In this document: piece after piece, positions 1 through 5,879 of the stretch | Layout of the letters: each line of letters opens with the position of its first letter | How positions within the stretch are numbered: the first letter of the stretch is position 1 | From: an uncultured Thalassospira sp. | Lineage (GTDB): Bacteria; Pseudomonadota; Alphaproteobacteria; Rhodospirillales_A; Thalassospiraceae | Direction: 5' to 3' | NCBI GenBank assembly: GCA_946885765.1 | Contig: CAMPHD010000218.1 | Coordinates: 1 to 5,879, forward strand | Length of the DNA: 5,879 nucleotides | Notes under the pieces: generated by a model | What the model was told of the DNA's origin: nothing | The model's database searches: none | The model's input: only the letters and a program-made list of their open reading frames with translations | Translations under genes and position numbers: made by a program

Positions 1-1108
1 GTCCGTGCTTGAGTTGCAGGGCATACTGCCCGAACAGCTCCCGCCGCCAGCCATGCATCGCCGGCACGTCGGCATTGTCATCAGCCGCGATATTCTGCAA
101 ATCATCGCTGGATGCCACAAGGCGCTGGGCAACGCCCTTTTCCTCGGAACAGAGCTTTAGCAGCACCTTGAGCAGCTCCACCGTCGGGCCGATCCCGGCA
201 GGAAGGTCCGGGCGGAGTTTCGGCTGCGGCCAGTCTTCCTGCGGGCTATCAAGGGCGGCCTGAATGGCATCGATGATGGCCAGACCAGGTTTGCTGCTGC
301 CGAAATTGCGGCCAACACCACGGGTTTTATCAAGGTCTTTGTCGGTCAGAGGCTGCCGGGCGGCAATATCAAGCAGCGTGTCATCGCGCAAAACGCGGTT
401 ACGCGGCAGGTTCTTGCGTTGTGCCTCGGTCTCGCGCCATTCGCCAAGCGCGCGCGCCACAGCCAGAAATTTCGGGCTGTTGGACCGGGTTTTAAGCCGA
501 AGCCATGCTTCCTTGGGATCAATCGTATAAATCGACGGATCGGTCAGACGTTCCATTTCCTCGGCCAACCAATAGGCACGGCCATTGGCTTCGAGCCGTT
601 CGTGGAAGGCCTCGTAAATCACGCGCAGATGCGTCACATCCGACAGCGCATAGCTTAGCTGTTTGGTCGAAAGCGGGCGGTGCGACCAGTCGGTAAAGCG
701 CATCGATTTATCGATATTCTTGCGCACCACCTTGTTGACCAGCGTCTCGTAGCCGACCTGATCGCCATAACCAAGCACCATCGCCGCCACCTGGGTATCG
801 AATACCGGGTGCGGGACCTTGCCGCTCAGATGGACAAAAATCTCGATATCCTGACGGGCGGCGTGAAACACCTTGATCACGCTTTCGTCCTGCATCAGGT
901 CAAACAGCGGGGCAAGGTCAATGCCCTCGGCCAGCGGATCAACCGCCGCACCATTATCGGATGCTTCCGGCCCGGCCAACTGCACAAGGCAAAGCTGCGG
1001 CCAATAGGTCGAATCGCGCATGAACTCGGTATCGACCGTGACATATTCGAACTGCCGGAGCTTTTCGCACAACGCGCGCAGTTCTTCTGTATTTGTAATT
1101 GGTTCCAT
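1..1108 (-). CDS. rnd: Ribonuclease D (3' end runs off the window)
   Basis: A 3'-to-5' exoribonuclease that trims the 3' ends of tRNA precursors and other small RNAs in the cytoplasm. The reading frame is open from an ATG at 1108-1106 to the left edge, giving 369 visible residues; RNase D proteins are usually about 370-390 residues, so only a few are missing. The N-terminal DEDDy exonuclease domain (about 1-175) is intact: Exo I is DTEF at 26-29 (D26, E28), Exo II is FHAARQDIEIF at 81-91 (D87), and Exo III is YALSDVTHL at 153-161 (Y153, D157). An HRDC RNA-binding domain follows at about 210-290, including EWRETEAQRKNLPRNRVLRD. A short AAGG (1112-1115) lies only 3 bases before the ATG, closer than usual, but the residues after the ATG fit the family start. 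It may share a transcript with the M14 hydrolase upstream. The family call is very secure. Confidence 0.96.
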   Translation of the reverse strand, partial: MEPITNTEELRALCEKLRQFEYVTVDTEFMRDSTYWPQLCLVQLAGPEASDNGAAVDPLAEGIDLAPLFDLMQDESVIKVFHAARQDIEIFVHLSGKVPHPVFDTQVAAMVLGYGDQVGYETLVNKVVRKNIDKSMRFTDWSHRPLSTKQLSYALSDVTHLRVIYEAFHERLEANGRAYWLAEEMERLTDPSIYTIDPKEAWLRLKTRSNSPKFLAVARALGEWRETEAQRKNLPRNRVLRDDTLLDIAARQPLTDKDLDKTRGVGRNFGSSKPGLAIIDAIQAALDSPQEDWPQPKLRPDLPAGIGPTVELLKVLLKLCSEEKGVAQRLVASSDDLQNIAADDNADVPAMHGWRRELFGQYALQLKHG

Positions 1109-1157
1109 AAACCTTGCTATAACATTGCCGGGCGTGATCCGCCAGTGGGTTCGATAT

Positions 1158-1194
1158 GGCAGCTATCATGCGTAAAACGCACTGAAAACCTGCC
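1158..1194 (-). other. Nested inverted repeat between the M14 hydrolase gene and rnd
   Basis: This lies in the 89-base gap (1109-1197) before rnd, just after the M14 hydrolase stop codon. The outer arms are GGCAG (1158-1162) and CTGCC (1190-1194). The inner arms are TGCGT (1169-1173) and ACGCA (1177-1181) with a 3-base loop. The position suits a transcript-end or mRNA-stabilising hairpin for the upstream cassette. However, the stems are only 5 base pairs and no T run follows on the minus strand, so it is not a classic intrinsic terminator. It could be an operator or chance. I see no convincing promoter in the rest of the gap. Confidence 0.25.
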
Positions 1195-1197
1195 GCA

Positions 1198-2286
1198 TCA
1201 GATGATTTCATCCTCGTCAAGCAACGGATCGGATTGCAGATGGGTTTCGATGGCATCCATGCGTTCCTGCAATTCGGACGACCGTTTGATCGCCGCCACA
1301 TGGAAAAGCGCATCGCCCTGATTAACGATCGGCAGATTGGTTCGCCCGATGATCAATCCGGCATGTTTCGCCACCACCTCGGCATCGCGAAGGCCAAACG
1401 GATCGGAAACGGCGGCCACCACATCGCCCTCGTTCACAAAATCACCGGCAAGCTTGAAGGTTCGCAGGATGCCGCCAACCGGTGCGCGCAGCCAGTGACT
1501 GCTGGATGATTTGAACGGCGGGACTTTCGGATCGCGGATTGATCTGCCCGATGTCATGCCAAGCTTGCGCATCACGCGCAAAACCCCCGAAACCCCGGCC
1601 CGGATCGACATTTCATCAAACCGGAGCCCCTCGCCCGCCTCATACAGCAGGATCGGCACCTCGGCCTCCTTGCCGGCCTGACGCAACGATCCTTCGCGCA
1701 GCGGACTGATGAGAATGATCGGCGCGCCGAAGGCCTCGGCATAGGACATGATATCCTCGTCATCTTCATTGACCCTGATCTGCGGCAGGTTGACGCGGTT
1801 CACGGCTGCCGAATGAAGATCGATGCCGAAATCGGATTTCTCGACAATCTCGGTCAGGAAAAGATGGGCAAGCTGTGCGGCAAGCGATCCCGCCGAATGA
1901 CCGGGGAAACACCGGTTAAGATCACGGCGGTCAGGCAGATATCGTGTATGGTTCAAAAAGCCGAACGCATTGACGACCGGCACCGCCAGCAACGTGCCAT
2001 GCATGCCGCGAAGGGCGGGCGATTTAAGAACGCGGCGGATGACCTCCACCCCGACGATTTCATCGCCATGCACGGCACCACTGACGAACAGGACCGGACC
2101 GGGCCGTTTGCCATGCACCACATTGACCGTCAGATTGACCGGCGTGTGATTGGATAAAAGCGAGATCGGAATATCAACGATCTGGCGGGTCCCGGCGGGG
2201 ACTTTTTTGCCGCCAATCTCGAAGTCCGGGGTTCTGGCTACCTTTGCCGATTTGGCTTTGGATACTTTTTTCCCGATCTCGTTCAC
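1198..2286 (-). CDS. Succinylglutamate desuccinylase/aspartoacylase family zinc hydrolase (M14-type), in a RimK operon
   Basis: A predicted zinc-dependent amidohydrolase/carboxypeptidase of 362 residues, related to AstE and AspA; the exact substrate is unknown. The M14-type fold shows the zinc-binding pair in AVHGDE (H73, E76), the substrate-binding segment RRDLNRCFPG (120-129), the third zinc ligand in DLHSA (H158), and the likely catalytic glutamate in LLYEAGEGLRF (E216). Residues from about 262 (SHWLRAPVGGILR, then GDFVNEGDVVAAV) look like the small beta-barrel, biotinyl-like C-terminal domain of this family. The first 20 residues are lysine-rich and the tail is acidic (DEDEII). The start is GTG; AAGGGA (2293-2298) lies 6 bases upstream and overlaps the rimK stop codon. 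Only 3 bases separate it from rimK, implying translational coupling. AstE proper belongs in an arginine-degradation operon, and none is seen here. Removal of glutamates or another acyl group added by RimK is inferred from the neighbourhood. Confidence 0.9.
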   Translation of the reverse strand: MNEIGKKVSKAKSAKVARTPDFEIGGKKVPAGTRQIVDIPISLLSNHTPVNLTVNVVHGKRPGPVLFVSGAVHGDEIVGVEVIRRVLKSPALRGMHGTLLAVPVVNAFGFLNHTRYLPDRRDLNRCFPGHSAGSLAAQLAHLFLTEIVEKSDFGIDLHSAAVNRVNLPQIRVNEDDEDIMSYAEAFGAPIILISPLREGSLRQAGKEAEVPILLYEAGEGLRFDEMSIRAGVSGVLRVMRKLGMTSGRSIRDPKVPPFKSSSSHWLRAPVGGILRTFKLAGDFVNEGDVVAAVSDPFGLRDAEVVAKHAGLIIGRTNLPIVNQGDALFHVAAIKRSSELQERMDAIETHLQSDPLLDEDEII

Positions 2287-2289
2287 AGT

Positions 2290-3195
2290 TTATCCCTTGC
2301 CTTTGGTCCGCACCTTGCCGGGGCGGTAATCCTTTTCCATGAAATCGATAATCATACCGGCAATGTCCTTGCCGGTTGCGCCTTCGATGCCTTCCAGACC
2401 GGGTGATGAATTGACTTCCATCACCACCGGACCATGGTTGGAGCGAAGAATATCGACACCACAGACATTTAGCCCCATCGCCTTGGCGGCTTCAACTGCT
2501 GTTGCGCGTTCCTGCGGAGTAATACGCACGGCACGCGCCGATCCACCGCGATGAATATTAGAGCGGAAATCGCCCTCGGCCCCCGTGCGTTCCATGCTGG
2601 CAATGACTTTTTCGCCAATCACAAAGCAACGGATATCGGTATTGCCCGCTTCCTTGATGAATTCCTGCACCATGATATCGACATTGGCACCGCGGAACGC
2701 CTCGATCACCGACTTGGCCGATTTTTCGGTCTCGCCAAGAACCACACCAATGCCCTGCGTGCCCTCAAGCAACTTGATCACCACGGGAGCGCCGCCAACG
2801 ATGGAAAGAACCTCGTCGGTTTTTTTCGGATCATGGGCAAAGGCCGTCACCGGCAGGCCAACACCGCGCCGCGACAGGATCTGCAAGGAGCGCAGTTTGT
2901 CACGCGACCGGCCAATCGCCACCGATTCGTTAAGCGGGTAAACCCCCATCATTTCAAACTGGCGCAACACCGCCAGTCCGAAAAACGTCACCGAAACACC
3001 GATACGCGGAATGATCGCGTCATACCCGGTCAACTTTGCGCCACCATAATAGATTTCCGGCTTCAGCGACGTGATGTTCATCGTCACGCGCAAGGTGTTG
3101 ATGACATCAATCTCGTGCCCGCGACTTTCGGCCGCCTCGACCAGCCGTTTGTGAGAGTACAGATTAGGATTGCGCGCAAGCATTGCGATTTTCAT
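2290..3195 (-). CDS. rimK: RimK, ATP-grasp ligase adding glutamate to ribosomal protein S6
   Basis: An ATP-dependent alpha-L-glutamate ligase. In E. coli it adds glutamate residues to the C-terminus of ribosomal protein S6 (RpsF) and can make short poly-alpha-glutamate. At 301 residues it is the length of E. coli RimK (300), and the resemblance as I recall that sequence is close along the whole chain, including PRIG (63-66), [20 protein letters not shown] (71-90), RDKLRS (98-103) and [19 protein letters not shown] (135-153). The ATP-binding lysines K100 and K141, and metal-binding D248, E260 and N262 (in [11 protein letters not shown]), are in place, as is the basic substrate patch [10 protein letters not shown] (209-218). 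The tail KVRTKGKG is basic. GGGAG (3204-3208) sits 8 bases before the ATG. It lies between a PF05618 protease and an M14-type hydrolase. Identity is very secure; S6 as the substrate here is by homology. Confidence 0.95.
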   Translation of the reverse strand: MKIAMLARNPNLYSHKRLVEAAESRGHEIDVINTLRVTMNITSLKPEIYYGGAKLTGYDAIIPRIGVSVTFFGLAVLRQFEMMGVYPLNESVAIGRSRDKLRSLQILSRRGVGLPVTAFAHDPKKTDEVLSIVGGAPVVIKLLEGTQGIGVVLGETEKSAKSVIEAFRGANVDIMVQEFIKEAGNTDIRCFVIGEKVIASMERTGAEGDFRSNIHRGGSARAVRITPQERATAVEAAKAMGLNVCGVDILRSNHGPVVMEVNSSPGLEGIEGATGKDIAGMIIDFMEKDYRPGKVRTKGKG

Positions 3196-3203
3196 GCAAT
3201 GGA

Positions 3204-3208
3204 CTCCC
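3204..3208 (-). promoter_or_regulatory. Ribosome binding site of rimK
   Basis: GGGAG on the minus strand lies 8 bases before the ATG at 3195-3193. It supports that start, which also matches the E. coli RimK N-terminus. Its strength suggests that rimK is translated independently, unlike the closely coupled gene that follows it. Confidence 0.55.
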
Positions 3209-3269
3209 GTGGTCGAGCGGTTACGAAATATGGATCGGTTTGTGTCGAAGGTTCAACGACAGCGCCGGA

Positions 3270-3860
3270 TTATTGTTCCGAAACAGTGTCTGATTTCAGC
3301 GCCGTATAAACCTGTTCCGGTTTCCCCGCCAGATAAGATTTCGACGGTTGAACCAAAAATCTTCCTGCCTTCATCGCGGTCCGCCCCAACAACATGGGAA
3401 AGCCCATCAATGAACGGTTTGCCAATGAAATCTCGACCCGGATTTTATGATGCCCGACGGCAATATGGGTCGAAATGACATAGCGTTCTTCGGCCTCGCC
3501 ATTTGAACTGCGAATCTCGCGCGTTTCAACCAGCGGTGCCATGCACTCGATACGACCATGCCCGTCACCGCGGTAATGCGGCAAGATGAATTTTACGAAC
3601 TTTTGATTATCGCGATCAATAATACGCGGATTCAATGCATGCAGCGACGATGTCCGCGCCCCGGTATCGATCTTGGCCTTCATCAATGGTACGTCGAAAT
3701 CCGGAAATCCGATCCATTCGCGCCAGCCCAGAACATGTCCCCCGCTGACAAGGGTTTCAATGTTGGATTTAACGGATGGTTTAACCTTGGTCTTGCGCGT
3801 CGTCACATGCACTATCCGGTAATTTGCAATCGGGCGAATATAACGCCTAACGGTTTGCAT
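3270..3860 (-). CDS. RimB-type / PF05618 retropepsin-like protease upstream of rimK
   Basis: A protein of the family long labelled putative ATP-dependent zinc protease (Zn_protease, DUF785), now viewed as retropepsin-like and often found beside rimK; from memory, the Pseudomonas rimABK operon names such a partner RimB. The domain starts near VLGWREWIGFP (43-53). KAKIDTGARTSSLHA (61-75) holds the aspartyl-protease-type DTGA (D65-A68), and GFPMLLGRTAMKAGRFLVQP (153-172) is the family's C-terminal signature. No HExxH zinc motif is seen, so the zinc label is doubtful. One DTGA per chain would require dimerisation, as in retropepsins. The length is 196 residues. About 40 basic residues precede the domain, and the ATG at 3860 has a poor ribosome site (AGG only 2-3 bases away). 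GTG codons at 3812 (V17) and 3806 (V19) are possible starts, the latter with GGA 8 bases upstream. The family is secure; the start and target are not. Confidence 0.88.
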   Translation of the reverse strand: MQTVRRYIRPIANYRIVHVTTRKTKVKPSVKSNIETLVSGGHVLGWREWIGFPDFDVPLMKAKIDTGARTSSLHALNPRIIDRDNQKFVKFILPHYRGDGHGRIECMAPLVETREIRSSNGEAEERYVISTHIAVGHHKIRVEISLANRSLMGFPMLLGRTAMKAGRFLVQPSKSYLAGKPEQVYTALKSDTVSEQ

Positions 3861-3866
3861 CGCCTA
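3837..3866 (-). promoter_or_regulatory. Possible control region around the start of the retropepsin-like protease gene
   Basis: On the minus strand, TAGGCG occurs twice with 11 bases between copies (3861-3866 and 3844-3849), spanning the annotated ATG. Next comes TATATT (3837-3842), a good match to a sigma-70 -10 box, but with no clear -35 box at the usual distance. If the box is real, transcription would begin downstream of the ATG and the protein would start at GTG 3812 or 3806. Short motifs like these can arise by chance, so this is weak. Confidence 0.2.
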
Positions 3867-3895
3867 TCGAAAATGCGTCTGCGCGGGATCGGGAT

Positions 3896-4621
3896 TTATT
3901 GACCATCCATCACGGCCCGCACCAGCGGCAATGTCACCGCCCTTTTTTCGGCCAATGCCTGCCGGTCAATGGCCGCCACCAGTTCGGTCAACGCGACAAA
4001 GCTGCGTTCGATCCGCGGCAGGATAAAGGCAATGATCTGCGGGCTTGGTGCCATCTGCCGGTCGGCAAACAGCTTGATCAGCAGCCCGACGATAAGGTCA
4101 TCATCGGGCGGGGAAATCTCGCAGACCAGTGCCGCACCCAGCCGCGATTTCAAATCCGGCAAATCGACTTTCCAGCGCGCCGGGGGCTGTTGTGCGATCA
4201 TCAGCAAATGCCCGCCGCGTTCCTTGAGCATATTGTAAAGATGGAAACACACCGTCTCGTCGAGGCCAAGATCGGCATCCTCGATGACAAGCCCGGTGGC
4301 ATCGCCCAGAAGTACGTCCGGGTTCGCCCCGACAAGGTCATGCCCCGAAACGCTTAACGCGGCCGACCGTGCCCGCCAGACTTCGGCAAGGTGGCTTTTG
4401 CCCGATCCGCGCGGACCATAAAGGCAAAGGGCGGGAACCGGCCATTCCGGCCAGTGATCGATCCATGAAACGGCTTCGCGGTTGCAATCGGCAACCATGA
4501 AATCGGCCCGTCCCAATGCCGGACGCAGTTCCAGCGCCAGTGGCAATTGCTGCGGGGGGGTATCGACGTCTCGCACCACTGTACTTGCATTGGCTGCCGT
4601 CTTTTTGGTCAAACGGGTCAC
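3896..4621 (-). CDS. hdaA: HdaA/Hda-like DnaA regulator (AAA+ protein)
   Basis: A DnaA-related AAA+ protein of 241 residues. Hda in E. coli and HdaA in Caulobacter bind the DNA sliding clamp and stimulate ATP hydrolysis by DnaA, preventing a second round of initiation. QQLPLAL at 24-30 fits the N-terminal clamp-binding peptide. The AAA+ core has Walker A GPRGSGKSH (69-77), Walker B LVIEDAD (111-117), a sensor I region LLMIAQQPP (139-147) and a box VII-type segment DLKSRLGAA (156-164) with candidate arginine finger R160. A lid with a sensor II-like stretch (RSFVALTELV) follows. The DnaA DNA-binding domain IV is absent, which separates Hda from DnaA itself. The start is GTG, 7 bases after the perM-like stop, with only a weak GAG 6 bases upstream, suggesting coupling. 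DnaA-like chromosomal proteins of other function remain possible, but the clamp motif and perM neighbour favour HdaA. Confidence 0.88.
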   Translation of the reverse strand: MTRLTKKTAANASTVVRDVDTPPQQLPLALELRPALGRADFMVADCNREAVSWIDHWPEWPVPALCLYGPRGSGKSHLAEVWRARSAALSVSGHDLVGANPDVLLGDATGLVIEDADLGLDETVCFHLYNMLKERGGHLLMIAQQPPARWKVDLPDLKSRLGAALVCEISPPDDDLIVGLLIKLFADRQMAPSPQIIAFILPRIERSFVALTELVAAIDRQALAEKRAVTLPLVRAVMDGQ

Positions 4622-4628
4622 GGCAATC

Positions 4629-5726
4629 TCAATTCTCGGCGTCTTTTAAGGGATCATAGGCCGGGTTATCCGGTCCGTGATCATATAACCGGCTACTCAG
4701 ATACTGCCTTAGGCCATAGCGGACAAGCACACCGATCACGGCGGCCACCGGCACCGCCAGCATCACGCCCAGCAATCCGAAAACCGCGCCACCGGCCAAC
4801 AGGGCAAACATCACCCAGACCGCATGCAGGCCAACCTTGTCGCCGACAAGCTTCGGCGTCAGGAAATTGCCTTCCATCAACTGCCCGGCCCCGAACACAA
4901 GAGCCACCAGCGCCAGATCGATGCCGACCCCGAATTGCGCAAGCGCAACCCCCATGCCGACGGCAAAACCGGCAAGCATCCCGACATAAGGCACAAAGGA
5001 TACAAGCCCGGTCATCAACCCGATGACAAAGCCGAATTCCAGCCCGACAAGGCTTAGCCCAATCGCATAGAAAAGGCCAAGCAGCATGCAGACCGTTGAT
5101 TGCCCGCGGACAAAGCCTGCCAGCGTTTCATCGATTTCACGCGCGCACTGACGGATATCCTTTGCCGAACGACGCGGCAGATAGCCATCGACCTTGGCAA
5201 CGATCCTGTCCCAGTCGCGCAAAAGGTAAAACGACACAACCGGGGTAATGAACAGCAAGCTCAGAAAGTTCAGCAACGCCAACCCGCCTGACAACACATT
5301 AGTCAAAAGGTTGCCAACCCATTTGATGGCGTTGGCCGTCTGGCCCTTGGCCGAATCCGATATGTTTTGCAGCGTTTCCGGGGCAACCCGGTCAACGATA
5401 TGCTGGATATGGGGCAGGATGGTATTGCGCAGCGTATCGATATAGCCCGGCAACCTTTCAAGGAAGCCTGCAAGCTGGTTGCCGATCATCGGCACGATCA
5501 GCAGCAACACGAAAATGAAAATCAGGAAAAACAGAACCGTGATGATCGTCGTGGCAATCGTCCGGTTGATCCCCCGCGCCTCCAGCCGGTCGGCCAGCGG
5601 ATCAAGGAAATAGGCAATCGCCATCCCGGCGACGAACGGCAGCAGAATGCCGGAAAACAGCCAGATCAGAAGGAAAAAACCGACAATGAAAATCAGCCAG
5701 AAACGCGCCTGTTGCCGGAAAGTCAT
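4629..5726 (-). CDS. AI-2E family (PerM-like) inner-membrane transporter
   Basis: A 365-residue polytopic inner-membrane protein of the AI-2E exporter/PerM family. Members are credited with AI-2 release, Na+/H+ exchange or general permease roles; the substrate here is unknown. The layout fits the family: two N-terminal hydrophobic blocks (about 9-41 and 57-81), a soluble stretch (82-145), a helix at about 147-169 ending in SFYLLRDWD, and a C-terminal membrane half (about 211-229, 231-264, 269-284 and 303-335). Conserved signatures include AYFLDPLADRLEARGINR (38-55), FVRGQ (205-209), SFVPYVG (243-249) and GNFLTPKLVGDKVGLHAVWV (286-305). The ATG at 5726 has a strong ribosome site (GAGGGGG, 5734-5740, 7 bases away). 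It leads a tight pair with hdaA, a pairing I recall as common in alphaproteobacteria. No functional link between the two is known to me. Confidence 0.93.
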   Translation of the reverse strand: MTFRQQARFWLIFIVGFFLLIWLFSGILLPFVAGMAIAYFLDPLADRLEARGINRTIATTIITVLFFLIFIFVLLLIVPMIGNQLAGFLERLPGYIDTLRNTILPHIQHIVDRVAPETLQNISDSAKGQTANAIKWVGNLLTNVLSGGLALLNFLSLLFITPVVSFYLLRDWDRIVAKVDGYLPRRSAKDIRQCAREIDETLAGFVRGQSTVCMLLGLFYAIGLSLVGLEFGFVIGLMTGLVSFVPYVGMLAGFAVGMGVALAQFGVGIDLALVALVFGAGQLMEGNFLTPKLVGDKVGLHAVWVMFALLAGGAVFGLLGVMLAVPVAAVIGVLVRYGLRQYLSSRLYDHGPDNPAYDPLKDAEN

Positions 5727-5733
5727 ATCCGGT

Positions 5734-5740
5734 CCCCCTC
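5734..5740 (-). promoter_or_regulatory. Ribosome binding site of the PerM-like gene
   Basis: GAGGGGG on the minus strand lies 7 bases before the ATG at 5726-5724, a near-ideal distance. It fixes the start and marks the first gene of the perM-like/hdaA pair. I see no convincing -35/-10 pair in the rest of the 81-base gap (5727-5807). Confidence 0.6.
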
Positions 5741-5785
5741 TGTTTCGCCCATCCCCGTCCCCGACGGTCGCGGAACATCCGATTG

Positions 5786-5823
5786 CGATAAATAACCGGC
5801 AGGCGGTTTACCCGCCGACCGAT
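5786..5823 (-). terminator. Terminator-like hairpin after the upstream gene
   Basis: On the minus strand, ATCGG (5819-5823) and GGCGG (5812-5816) pair with CCGCC (5802-5806) and CCGGT (5795-5799). This gives two 5-pair stems (one T-G pair) separated by a 2x2 internal loop, closed by the 5-base loop GTAAA. A T-rich stretch, TATTTATC, follows. The stop codon of the upstream frame sits in the loop. The T tract is interrupted, so termination may be partial. If it works, the PerM-like gene needs its own promoter in 5727-5785. Confidence 0.4.
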
Positions 5824-5879
5824 AAGCCCTCTAAACGATCCGAACCGGCGGGCTGGATAAACCAGAGATCGCCCATCTG
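5808..5879 (-). CDS. C-terminal end of an upstream gene (partial; possibly DUF2066 protein)
   Basis: A minus-strand frame is open from the right edge to a TAA at 5810-5808, with 23 visible codons that include QMGDLWFIQPAGSDRLEG. The next gene starts 81 bases further on, and a hairpin overlaps the stop, both of which suit the end of a real gene. The pattern of polar residues, then tryptophan, then a hydrophobic residue and QPA resembles the tail of DUF2066 proteins, which I recall upstream of perM/hda in related bacteria. Twenty-three residues are too few to decide this. No plus-strand gene of interest is visible in this stretch. Confidence 0.4.
   Translation of the reverse strand, partial: QMGDLWFIQPAGSDRLEGLSVGG

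Noticed and set aside
1109..1157. Possible rnd promoter (TATAGC just upstream of the start)
   Set aside because: The box would sit about 12 bases from the ATG, and I could find no -35 partner at a normal distance.
954..1313. Minus-strand frame overlapping the start of rnd and the end of the M14 gene
   Set aside because: It is in a different frame from both real genes, has no motif, and is explained as an overlap shadow.
680..1321. Plus-strand open frame (213 codons) opposite rnd and the end of the M14 gene
   Set aside because: It overlaps two confidently identified minus-strand genes and the gap between them, and shows no recognisable domain or ribosome site.
3243..3261. Short inverted repeat TGTCG/CGACA between the retropepsin-like gene and rimK
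   Set aside because: Only 5 base pairs with a 9-base loop and no T run; too weak to call a terminator or attenuator.
2551..3309. Long plus-strand open frame (252 codons) opposite rimK
   Set aside because: It lies antisense to a gene with clear full-length homology. Its product is rich in H, R, D and N without any motif, as expected from the mirror of a GC-biased gene.
5367..5795. Plus-strand frame reaching into the gap upstream of the PerM-like gene
   Set aside because: It is mostly antisense to the PerM-like gene; the product is low-complexity (Q, N, D, R-rich) and it would overlap the upstream gene's hairpin region.

Overview
The window reads as bacterial chromosome, most likely from an alphaproteobacterium of the Rhodospirillales type (Thalassospira-like is my best guess from protein style and moderate GC; this cannot be proved from the sequence alone). 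All supported genes lie on the minus strand, so transcription runs from high to low coordinates. There are five complete genes and two partial ones. No tRNA, rRNA, CRISPR array, insertion sequence or phage gene was seen, and there is no gene-free stretch longer than about 160 bases.

Layout in transcription order. At the right edge (5808-5879) is the last 23 codons of an upstream gene, followed by a terminator-like hairpin (about 5786-5823). Next come a PerM/AI-2E family membrane protein (4629-5726) and, 7 bases later, a DnaA-related AAA+ protein of the Hda/HdaA type (3896-4621). After 35 bases begins a three-gene cassette: a RimB-type/PF05618 retropepsin-like protease (3270-3860), the ATP-grasp glutamate ligase RimK (2290-3195) and, 3 bases later, a zinc-dependent M14-type hydrolase of the succinylglutamate desuccinylase/aspartoacylase family (1198-2286). 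An 89-base gap with a nested inverted repeat separates this from ribonuclease D (1-1108), whose last residues run off the left edge.

How the genes may work together. PerM next to HdaA, with rnd nearby, is a housekeeping neighbourhood familiar in alphaproteobacteria: control of DnaA after replication starts, and tRNA 3'-end processing. The three genes between are of another kind. RimK adds glutamates to the C-terminus of ribosomal protein S6 in E. coli. It is flanked here by two predicted hydrolases, one with an aspartyl-protease-like DTGA motif and one with a zinc carboxypeptidase-like centre. The simplest reading is a glutamyl-tail writing and trimming module. The families are clear from the sequence, but the joint function is inference. 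This cassette is the part most worth a second look.
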